NCBI GenBank assembly: GCA_038373865.1
Contig: JAXGGA010002869.1
Location: forward strand, 49,100-113,099
Length of the DNA stretch: 64,000 nucleotides
DNA from: Uloborus plumipes
Lineage: Eukaryota > Arthropoda > Arachnida > Araneae > Uloboridae
Direction: 5' to 3'
The notes under the pieces are model-generated. The model worked only from the letters and a program-made list of their open reading frames with translations. It was not told where the DNA came from and searched no databases. The stretch's first letter is position 1, and every line of letters starts with the position of its first letter. The position numbers and the translations under genes are program-made. Shown piece by piece: positions 11,617-20,351 of the stretch.

Positions 11617-13480
11617 AGCCTACTTTCCCGTTAAAAATAAAAGAAAGACGAAAAAAGTATTAAAGGTAGCTTAATGCATCTAAAAAATATCGCCAAGTCC
11701 AAAAAATATCGCCAAGTTAAAAATAAATTCGCCAAGTCCAAAAAATATCGCCAAGTTAAAAAAATAAAGAGGTAAAATGAATATCGAAAAATTAAAAATT
11801 TGAAAGTAGGGTATTGAGATGGGGAATTTGTGTGTCGTCGGTCGGTCGGTCGGTCGGTCGGTCTGTCTGTCCCCCCCCTAATAACTTTTGAATGAACATT
11901 CCGATTTGGACAAACTTTTTTTTGTTGGAAAGATCTCGGCGAGTACAGCTCATTCCCATATTTGATTTTTTGATTTGAACAATTTTTGGTTCAACTTTGA
12001 GCCGTTCAAACAACCGGTCCCGCGATACTAACTTTTGAATGAACAGTCCGATTTGAACAAACTTTTTTTTGTTCGAAAGATCTTTTCAAGGATACTTCAT
12101 TCCCGTATCTACATTTTCGATTTGAACAATTTTTCGTTCAACATTGAACCGTTCAAACAAGCTGTCACCCCTAATAACTTTTGATGTGAACAGTCCGATT
12201 TAAAAAACTTTTTTTTGTTCGAAGCATCTCGGCAAGGATACTTTATTACCGTATTTAAATTTTAAATTTGAACATTTTTGGTTCAACATTGAACCGTTCA
12301 AGCAACCTTTCCCCACCTAATAACTTTTAAGTGAACCGTCCGAATTGAATAAACTTTTTTTTTGTTCGAAAGATCTTATCAAGAATACTTCATTTCCGTA
12401 TCTACATTTTCGATTTGAACGATTTTTCGTTCAACATTGAACCGTTCAAACAAGCTCTCACCCCTAATAACTTTTGAGTGAACAGTCCGATTTAAACTTT
12501 TTTTTGTTCGAAAGATCTCGGCAAGTATACTTCATTACCGTATTTAAATTTTCAATTTGAACATTTTTTCGTTCAACATTGAACCGTTCAAGCAACCTTT
12601 CTCCACCTAATAACTTTTAAGTGAACCGTCTGAATTGAATAAACTTTTTTTGTTCGAAAGATCTCGGAGAGACTCATTCCCATATTTCACTTTTCAATTT
12701 GAACCATTTTTCGTTCAATGATGAACCGTTTAGAAAATTTTTTAACATGAGCGCCTACTGGGAAATTTAAATTGAATGTTGATTCTGAACTTAAAGGCGG
12801 ATTTCATTCAAACTAACTTTGTAAGCGAACGGTTTTGATAAAAAATGTATGTTAAGTACTTTTCTGAAAAATCTTCTGTGAGGACTCTGATTCCAACTCC
12901 GACTCCGCAAACATGGCGGAAATGCAGGCTCAGAAAAAAATGACTGACTGGGCAGACGATTTTTTGTTTATTTATTCATTTTTTTTTGTTTAATTAATTA
13001 TTATTATTATTATTTATTTATTTAATTTTTTTTTTATTACAAAAATTGTTCATTCACTAGAGCATTTTATTCTTTATTTATATTTAACAACTGGCAATGG
13101 ATTAAAAATAAAATTCGAGACATTTAATTAAAGAATGAGGTTTTTTTTCTTTCTTTGATAAAATGTGTTTTGATGTTCTTTATACTTTTATTTTATTTAT
13201 TTTTTTTTTTTCTTTTGAAAATGATTGTGAAATTTTTCTACGGAAGAACTATTACATTCTTTAAAAGGTGCGACAAAACTTTATTTACTCGTTTAGTTAC
13301 TTTTTACGTGTCCATTTCATCTGATGAGAGGGGTATATTTTGCTTTTAGAAATCAGCTTTAAGTGCTTTAAAGGTATGTTTGACATAATTTTCAGTTTCA
13401 GATATTCAAGAGAATATTGATTAGATGCTAGGATGCCGATGTCGATGTACGGGAAAGTAGGCTCGTTTAGTTCTTGACAG
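11617..13480. repeat. Repeat family A, copy 1 (complete), with ~145-bp tandem units
   Basis: It begins AGCCTACTTTCCCG and ends with inverted CGGGAAAGTAGGCT (13450-13463) plus a shared tail CGTTTAGTTCTTGACA. The left part has a short AAAAATATCGCCAAGT repeat. It is followed by about six tandem units of 141-150 bp, each with TAATAACTTTTGANTGAAC, a T-rich run, AAAGATCTCGG and TTGAACCGTTCAA. The right third (ACTCCGACTCCGCAAACA and beyond) is single-copy within the element. Related copies are at 18933, 52417 and 63727. The inverted ends suggest a DNA transposon or a satellite-carrying MITE, but I could not establish a target duplication. Confidence 0.75.
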
Positions 13481-13489
13481 TACTACTTG

Positions 13490-13800
13490 TTTTTTTTTTT
13501 TTTTTTTTTTTGTCAGATTTTGTTGCGGGCCCCCCTCTAAGTTGAATTCGTATTGAATTTAAAAATAAGTGTTCTCTCACTTTTCTTGGACTGGGCTCTT
13601 TTACCGTCCGACTCCCATTGCTGTTGTATTCCCCTAGCCCAAAACTCAGTGTGGCAGGTCTCCCAGCCTAAAAATCCACCACAGATGAAGAAGTTGAATT
13701 TTTCTGCAAAGAGTGAGCAGTGTATGCTGAACTACGTGCCTAAATTTGGGCATCCCCCCCCCTCAAAAAAATCTATATTCTACGTGTTGTAAGATGCAAC
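13490..13800. other. Poly-T tract and unassigned sequence
   Basis: T22 runs from 13490 to 13511. The following sequence to 13800 has an open frame of 79 codons without any recognised domain. The poly-T could be the poly-A tail of a minus-strand retroposon, but no body was recognised. Confidence 0.35.
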
Positions 13801-14334
13801 TGTAACTTTACAGACACCCGCAACACGAAAAAATCATTATTTTTTCAATACATACAACGCTTTCATTACGTTGATACTTCATATTATGGTACAAAATGAT
13901 TCCTTAGATTGAACTGTTTCAAAATTAGAAGCCAATATTATATCCCAAAATAAATGGCTACTATGTAACTGTCACAAAGCAAAGCAACAGGCTCATAATA
14001 GTCATAGAATGAGCCCCCAATCCTTAAATTACAATAGCAGTAGTTCAATTCAATTCTACTACCCATGTACCCGTAGTCTTCAACCCCATAGTGCATTCAG
14101 AGAGAAGGAATAGCAAACAAAGCAATGTTAACTTGGAGACACCCTTTTCTATTTGGCTCAAGAATAATCAAAAACGGAGCAAATCAAAAAAGCGAAATGT
14201 TCATCAACTAAATCGCTAACCCAACGAGTATCAAGAACGTGACAAATTATGAGTCAAACAGCAACCGTCTTTAAGTAGAAACTTACAACTCTTAATCCAT
14301 GGATAATGCAGAAATAAATGTTAAACGCCGACAG
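13801..14334. other. Unassigned DNA, probably GPCR intron
   Basis: No repeat or coding signature was recognised. It lies on the 3' side of the GPCR exon and would be intronic in that gene. Confidence 0.4.
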
Positions 14335-14780
14335 CCTAGTTATGATATCCAGAAGCTGTACGTTCATTAACTTATAGACTCATCCGTCTGGAATAGACAA
14401 TAACCGGGCTGAGAGCAGATGTTCTCTCATTGAAGCTGAGATTACCAACGAATTGGTAGTTAAAATTAATTTTGCTCACCAGCAAGAGTCCGCAGCATTG
14501 GTGCGGTTCAATTCGCTAGTTGAAGGCAAAGTTTGGGTACACAAACAGTGAATTACCACTCCTAAGCCAGAGCTAAGGCTGAATTACATGTTTTTTAACG
14601 ACAGCCAGGTTATGATGGACTGTAAGTTTTGTACCTTTTTATGAATTCATCTATCTGGAATAGTCAACAACCAAATTAGAAGCAGATGTTCACTCATTGA
14701 AGCTAAGAGTAACTACGAACAGCCATTTAAAGATAATTTCTCACACCAGCGAGAACTCGCAATCAATGGTGCTATTGAAC
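14335..14780. repeat. Diverged direct duplication beside the GPCR exon
   Basis: A block with GACAGCCTAGTTATGAT, CATCCGTCTGGAATAGAC, AGCAGATGTTCTCTCATTGA and ACCAGCAAGAGTCCGCA (about 14335-14510) recurs in the same order at about 14600-14780. The offset is about 265 bp. The copies are diverged. They lie in the presumed intron just 3' of the exon. Confidence 0.7.
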
Positions 14781-14880
14781 TCGAAAATGAAAGTAAAAGC
14801 TTATTGTTAATTACCTCAGCTCGTTGTATGCATTATGATACATAGTACCCCAACAGCAGAATGAGGAATAAGAGAAACGT

Positions 14881-14886
14881 ACTCAC
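14881..14886 (-). other. Splice donor of the GPCR exon
   Basis: The minus-strand sequence at the exon edge is ATGT then GTGAGTACG, a near-consensus 5' splice site. It splits a Cys codon in phase 1, exactly where receptor similarity stops. The open frame continues past it to 14816, but those codons (EYVSLIPHS onward) no longer resemble a GPCR, so they are intron. Confidence 0.8.
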
Positions 14887-15274
14887 ACATTCCTTCTCCG
14901 AGTATCCACACTTCCGGCCTGGAGTGCAGTTCCACCAGGACGGTGGGCACGCACACCAGCAACACCAGCAAGTCCGCCAAGCTCAGGTTGATGAGGAACA
15001 GGTTGGTCGAGTTGCGTAGTTCCTTCGTCTTGCACACCACAGTGGCCACCAGGACGTTGCCAGCAGTGCCCAGAGTCAGTATGATGGCGCACACCGCGGT
15101 GGCCGACACCTTGATGTAGGGGGGCAGCTCCGAGTAGGGGGGAGGACCCCCCGAAATGGGGGGCCGCATCCGGGACCCGCACCCCGGCGCACTGCAGTTC
15201 GACAGGAGGTAGGTGAGGTTTTCGGGCGCGGGGCCCAAGTACTGATTCTCGGTGAAGTTGTCGTAATCGATCAT
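14887..15274 (-). CDS. Ecdysis-triggering-hormone-receptor-like GPCR, first coding exon (partial gene)
   Basis: This 129-codon exon starts at ATG 15274-15272 and encodes the front of a class A peptide GPCR. An extracellular N-terminus has Asn-glycosylation sequons NFT, NLT and NCS. TM1 (residues ~55-77) carries the GN motif (GTAGNVLVATVV). ICL1 has the short motif KELRNSTN. TM2 has NLSLADLLVLLVC with the conserved Asp. The exon ends at WILGEGM plus the first base of the TM3 Cys codon. RNSTN, the PTVLVE segment and SRPE.W.LGE match arthropod ETH receptors, which trigger the ecdysis behaviour sequence through Gq/calcium in neurons and endocrine cells. The next exon should start with the rest of that Cys codon and TM3. 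I did not find it in the window, so intron 1 may exceed 14 kb. The exon is far more GC-rich than its flanks. A related receptor (TRH-receptor-like clade) is possible but less likely. Confidence 0.85.
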
Positions 15275-16190
15275 GGAGCGTCACTCGGGAATTATGAGGG
15301 TGGGCATTATCACCGTGGATTTTTCCTCGGAAGAGCGTTCATTCTTTTATCGCTGAGCATGCTTCTTCCAGGTCAATATTTCTCTTTATGCAAATTTTAG
15401 AAATGATAGTTTTATCACATTCATTGTATAGTTTTAAGTAGTATCACATTCAACCGGTTTTTGAACACAAGTACTTTCCTCGCTAAAAATGTGTACTGAA
15501 TTCATAAAAAGCAGCTTAACACTTTAGAATAATCTATCCACAGAACAGTCGACAGAAAAAAGGTAAACTTTCAAGTCACACAAGCTTCATATTGTTTAGA
15601 AGCACTCATTTTGAAAGCGAAGTAATATTTAAGAGCTTTTTAAACTCTGGCTAATGCCAACAGCTTGTATGTTTACGATTTCAACGAAGAAGTGATTTGT
15701 CATTATACTTCACGTCACTCTCTTAAGCTGAAATTGTTAAAGCACACATCCGGAAAAAGATAAAAAAACAAAATCTCTTCTTGGCATTAACGTTTGTTGA
15801 CGAAATGTAGCCGCTTGCCGTAAAAGTTTTACACCCGGCAATTCAGCAGCTGTTACCGACTCCAAACAGCTAAATGGAAAAACTTCGCAAGTTTTCGCTT
15901 TCAACGCTTACTCTCCAATATTCTCCTCATAAAATCTTTTTAATGTGTCATATAAATCATTGCATGACAAACATTTCAGCCTTAAAAAGTGTAATAAAGT
16001 TTTATCTACTCGACACAGCGGCGAATAATATGTCTCGAATTATTTAAGCTCAAAAAAGAGTTTACGTTGAATTAAATTCAAAGATAAAATGTTATTACTT
16101 TTGCTTACATGAAATGAGAAAATTCAACTAAACTGCTAATTCATAAATTAATCTAACAATCTTAATTGTTTAGTGCCATTTAAAAATTGA
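15275..16190. other. Upstream flank of the GPCR exon
   Basis: No repeat family was recognised. The sequence immediately 5' of the start codon on the minus strand is presumably 5' UTR. No convincing splice acceptor was identified, so whether a non-coding first exon exists is open. Confidence 0.4.
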
Positions 16191-16194
16191 GTGT

Positions 16195-16475
16195 CACTTA
16201 AAAATAGCTATTTTTGATGATCAAATAAATGTAACAGTAGAACATCTTCGATAAGTTTATATGATCTTGCCGTTAGTTCTTCAAAATCTGAATAGGAAAT
16301 ATTAAAAGATAAAACTTGAATGGTTAGCTGCGATTGCTATATTTTGATGTTCAAATAATTATGATAGTAACGCACCTTGAATAAACTTAAATAATCTTGC
16401 CCTTGGTTCTCCAAAAATTCAGTGAGAAGAATTAAAAGATAAAATTTGAATGCTTAGCTGCGATTACTATTTTTA
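16195..16475. repeat. Tandem duplication of ~135-140 bp
   Basis: Two adjacent copies share TATATGATCTTGCCGTTAGT / TAAATAATCTTGCCCTTGGT, GAATTAAAAGATAAAATTTG and TTAGCTGCGATTRCTAT. They are moderately diverged. They lie about 1 kb upstream of the GPCR exon. Confidence 0.7.
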
Positions 16476-17129
16476 TGAGCGAGCTTCGCGGCATATTACT
16501 TTCAACTTCACCTCGCGATTTTGAAAAAATAAAAACTTATTTGACGTAATTTCGTTTTTAATTTGCAATGAAAATTACTGAACTTCGGAAAAAAAAAGTA
16601 AAGTAAATAAACAAAGATGGAACGTCTTGAATCGATTTACGGAAAAAAAGTCTTCTGCTGTTTATCTGTTGCCAGCAGCAACTGAGAAATATTTATGAGT
16701 GACCTGGAAGCGCGCGAACACGGAATTAATTATTCCAATCCACGTTCCACTGCAGGAATATAAACATTCCAAGACACCTCAGTGACTGCAATTCTAATTG
16801 CGAAATAAAAATCGATCCCGTTGGATGTTTCTTCTCATTCTTCGACGGTAACGTTACTTCTTCACAATTACCACATTCAATTCTGGTAGTATTAAACTTC
16901 ACATAAAGGAATTTCTTATCTCGTAAATAATACTCGATAGTTTTTATTTCGAACACTTGATAAACACTGGGTGACTGATATTTTCACTTCTGTGCTCAGC
17001 AGCTGACAGAGAAAATTTAATATATTTTTTTCAGACTGATTATTGTTTAGTTTGTCCTACTAAACATCAATACAATCATTTCTTTCGCTTATTCCGCCTT
17101 GAACTTATTCGAAAAATGTAGTTTTTTTG
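16476..17129. other. Unassigned DNA upstream of the GPCR exon
   Basis: No repeat family or domain was recognised. A 76-codon minus-strand open frame at 16726-16956 has no recognisable similarity and is not called. Confidence 0.35.
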
Positions 17130-17640
17130 ACAAAACGATCTCTGAATAATAAATATTTCACTCAAAAGTACAGCACCACAGTTGTAAATTCAAAAATTTA
17201 AGATTCAACTGTAAATCCGCAGATTTAAGATTCAATTCTAAAACAACAAACCGAATGCACGAAAAAAACTTAACAAACAATCGTTGACAATTTCACTGGT
17301 GTGACTATTGAACGACAGCTTTATGCGATCCTTTCTATCAGATCGTATAAAATATTTTATCAAATAAAAACGTATTTCTTAAAACTTTTACTCATTAAAC
17401 TGGCTGGTAATTTATTCACCCATCTGCCAATTCATAATTGCACAGAGTGATGTCAGAATTTTTTTTTATGTTTCTCAGACTTTTTATTATTTTAATTTAT
17501 CAGGATATTCATTTGACTGTCTTGTTAAATTTTGAAGTTACTGGATCACCCCAAAATATTTTTTCGCAAACAAAATGTACTCTGAATAACAAATATTTCA
17601 TTCAAAAGCACAGTACCTCGATTGTTAAATCCAACGACTT
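17130..17640. repeat. Direct repeat pair about 440 bp apart
   Basis: CTCTGAATAATAAATATTTC with following CTCAAAAGTACAG (about 17142-17190) recurs as ACTCTGAATAACAAATATTT and TTCAAAAGCACAGTACC (about 17579-17625). It is another local duplication near the receptor exon. Confidence 0.55.
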
Positions 17641-17644
17641 AAGC

Positions 17645-17890
17645 TATCTACTTTTTTTCGGCGCGAACGGAGGGACGATCGAACGAGTTGGCGGCACCTA
17701 CAAGCAGACGATCGCTCTGAGGTGCGTTCCAAAACTTTACTGACAAGCGCCCGCGCCCGTTCGGCAGATGAGCCGGATTGCGCACGCGCTCTCCGCGCCA
17801 AGACGTTCTTTTTAAGAATGGAACGTATCATTCGTCCCGTCCGCGCATGCCTGCGGGGGATTGACCGAGAAAGACGAATGGATTTCACGT
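17645..17890. promoter_or_regulatory. CpG-rich patch, candidate promoter or non-coding first exon
   Basis: In a strongly AT-rich window this ~245-bp stretch is GC-rich with many CpG dinucleotides (for example TTCGGCGCGAACGG, GACGATCGAACG, CGCGCCAAGACG). It lies about 2.4 kb upstream of the GPCR start codon in that gene's direction. CpG retention suggests an unmethylated regulatory region. Two open frames cross it on opposite strands but neither resembles a protein family. Assignment to the GPCR gene is inference from position. Confidence 0.4.
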
Positions 17891-18394
17891 TCGCGTTCTT
17901 TTTTTTTTTATTTTTTTTCCTTTCCGATTTTCCTGTTAAAACTAAAAGTTGCGAAAGTGCAGGTAAGAGAAAAGCAACGAACAGTCCCCCGGGGGAAGAA
18001 AAAAAATTGGAATTTTAGCTTTTGCCTTTTTTTTCCTCTCGCGTCGACACCGAGCATATTTTACGAAATCAGTTGAGTGTTCAATGCATCATGAAAACGA
18101 AAGTTCTATAGATATTCGGCCGTTACTGATTCGCAGGGTCGCCGAGAGCAAAGGTGGGCCCCTTGTCAGTTTGATCTCCAACTCTCCGGTCCCTTCCGCA
18201 CATGGGCGACCCGAACTAAAACTTTTGGGAGGGGGAAAATTATCAATTTGCGGAAAGAAGTTCCAATTTTATCGAATGATAAAATACAGTATGCACACAT
18301 GTCGCACATGCATAACATTTAGGGAGAAAAAACATTATGATCTTTTTAAAAACAATTCTAAAAACTAAAAAGAACAAATAATCTCAATGTTGCA
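17891..18394. other. Unassigned DNA
   Basis: A T-rich run at about 17900-17930 is followed by mixed sequence with some CpG (18040-18215). No domain or repeat boundary was recognised. Confidence 0.4.
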
Positions 18395-18475
18395 ATATTG
18401 TCTTCAAATTGCCGAATCATCAGCAAAATGTGCCGAATACGGAGCTTATTTGGAGGTCACAGTGACCTCCCATTG
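18395..18475. repeat. Dispersed repeat carrying a perfect IR3 nuclear-receptor-like palindrome
   Basis: AGGTCA CAG TGACCT (18454-18468) is a perfect inverted repeat with a 3-base spacer. It lies in a ~90-bp block with CAATATTGTCTTCAAATTGC and GCCGAATCATCAGC that matches the repeats at about 9660-9760 and 30360-30440. Whether the palindrome binds a receptor is unknown. Confidence 0.5.
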
Positions 18476-18575
18476 GGGCGCTCCTGCTTCCGCATAAAAC
18501 TTATACTACTCCGAATCCGAGCCGGCTCCATAGGTTCCGACTAGGCTGGCATAGCCTCGTCGACCCTACTGATTC

Positions 18576-18773
18576 CAAGGGCGGATCCAGCTTCTGGTTC
18601 AGGAGGGGGTCATTTTCGGAAAGGGAGGGGTCACAATGCAATTTTTGTGCTAAAACGCGGGTATTTGGCGGTTTTTTCGAACTTTTAGTCCGAAAAATGC
18701 AGTTTTAGGCTATATTTCGCAGTTTAAGGGAGGGGTCATGACCCCCATGACCCCTCCTCTGGATCCGCGCCTG
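18576..18773. mobile_element. hAT-type MITE with 8-bp target duplication
   Basis: The ends CAAGGGCGGATCCAG and CTGGATCCGCGCCTG are inverted repeats. They are flanked by identical 8-bp ACTGATTC (18568-18575 and 18774-18781). An 8-bp duplication with CAGG.GCGGATCCAG ends is the hAT signature. At 198 bp it is non-coding, with inner inverted GGAGGGGTCA/TGACCCC motifs. A fragment of the same family is at about 33068-33250. Confidence 0.9.
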
Positions 18774-18932
18774 ACTGATTCATCATGGAACTAGTACGTA
18801 AGCGGATTTATGCTCTAAATACTGGGATACAACAATACCTTTGGTCAGCGAAGGTTACCCAGGACTAACAAAGAGTCCAAAGGCCTTCCTTTTGGAAAAT
18901 TTTGAAAATTTACTTTAAAAATTATTGTTTTT

Positions 18933-20105
18933 AGCCTACTTTCGCGTGAAAAATAAAAGAAAGACGAGAAAAGCATTAAAAGTGGCTTAATGCATCTAAA
19001 AAATATCGCCAAGTCCAAAAAGAAAGTCAAAAAAGAATTTAAAAAATCGAAAAATTAAAAATTGGAAAGTAGGGTATTGAGACGGGGAATTTTTGCGTCG
19101 GTCTGTCTGTCTTTCCCCCCTAAAAACTTTTGAATGAACATTCCGATTTGAACAAACTTTTTTTTGTTGGAAAGATCTCAGCGAGTACAGCTCATTCCCA
19201 TATTTGATTTTTCGCTTTAAATAATTTTTGGTTCAACTTTGAGCCCTTCAAGCAACCTGTCCCGCGATACTAACTTTTTCGCGAACAGTCCGATTTAAAC
19301 AAACTTTTTTTTGTTGGAAATATCTTATCAAGGATACTTCATTCCCGTATTTACATTTCCAATTTGAACAATTTTCGTTCAACTTTGAACCGTTCAAACA
19401 ACTTGTCTCGCGATACTAACTTTTCAGTGAACTTTCCGATTTTAACAAACTTTTTTTGTTGGTAAGATCTTGTCAAGGATACTTCATTCCCGTATTTACA
19501 TTTCCGATTTGAAAATTTTTCGGTTCAACATTGAACCGTTCAAACAAGCTGTCACCCCTAATAACTTTTGAGTAAACAGTCCGATAACAGCAAGGATACT
19601 TCATTACCGTATTTAAATTTTAAATTTGAACATTTTTTCGTTCAACATTGAACCGTTCAAGCAACCTTTCCCCACCTAATAACTTTTAAGTGAACTTTCC
19701 GAATTGAATAAACTTTTTTTTATTCGAAAGATCTCGGAGAGACTCATTCCCATATTTCGCTTTTTGATTTGAACCAATTTTTTTGTTCAGAGTTGAACCG
19801 TTCAGAAAAAAAACTTAACATTAGCGCCTACGGGAAAATTTAAGTTGAATGTTGATCCTGAACTTAAAGGCAGATTTCCTTCAAACTAACTTTGTAAGAA
19901 AATGGTTTTGATAAATAATGTATGTAAAGTACTTTACTGAATAATCTTTTGTGAGGACTCTGATTCTGACTCCGACTCCGCAAACATGACGGAAATGTAG
20001 GCTCAGAAAAAAATGACTGACTGTGCAGACGATATTTTTTTTATTTATTTATTTATTTATTTGTTTAATTTTATTTTTTATTTATTTATTTATTTATTTT
20101 TTACC
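18933..20105. repeat. Repeat family A, copy 2 (right end missing)
   Basis: It starts TTTTTAGCCTACTTTCGCG and carries the same AAATATCGCCAAGT segment and about five ~145-bp tandem units (starts near 19118, 19268, 19410, 19560, 19676). The ACTCCGACTCCGCAAACA segment follows. It then runs into (ATTT)n near 20040-20100 and lacks the inverted right end seen in the copies at 11617 and 52417. Confidence 0.75.
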
Positions 20106-20135
20106 TAATTAAAAGTGCATAGTTATGAGATGATG

Positions 20136-20300
20136 CAGTGGCCGCCCCTTATATGAATCACATTTATTCTAAAGAGTTTCGATTCAAAAAAGCGATTGAT
20201 TCAATAAAGCGGCTAATTTCATAAAGCTGGATATCGTTCTATTTTCGCTGATTTGAGTTATGAAAGCGGCTGACTCAATTATCCGGCGTCTATACAGTAC
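20136..20300. repeat. AAGCGG-type MITE, diverged copy
   Basis: It begins CAGTGGCCGCCCCTTATATG and contains TTCGATTCAAAAAAGCG and TTCAATAAAGCGGCTAATTT, as in the better-bounded element at 57567-57725 but in opposite orientation. The right limit is approximate. Confidence 0.45.
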
Positions 20301-20351
20301 AGATTGATTAATAATGTAAGAAATGTTTTTATTTGATGCAAGTAATTATTT

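Noticed and set aside
11792..12013. Small protein with PTDRPTDRPTD in the family A repeat
   Set aside because: The motif is translated from a (CGGT)n simple repeat, and the frame belongs to the tandem repeat on the opposite strand.
11617..13480. Family A as a Helitron (CTAA after the inverted end on the minus strand)
   Set aside because: No GC hairpin precedes the CTAA, no TC start is fixed at the other end, and terminal inverted repeats are not a Helitron feature.
14883..15284. 133-codon open frame on the minus strand overlapping the GPCR exon
   Set aside because: It is a shifted frame of GC-rich receptor coding sequence. Only the other frame has transmembrane segments and receptor motifs.
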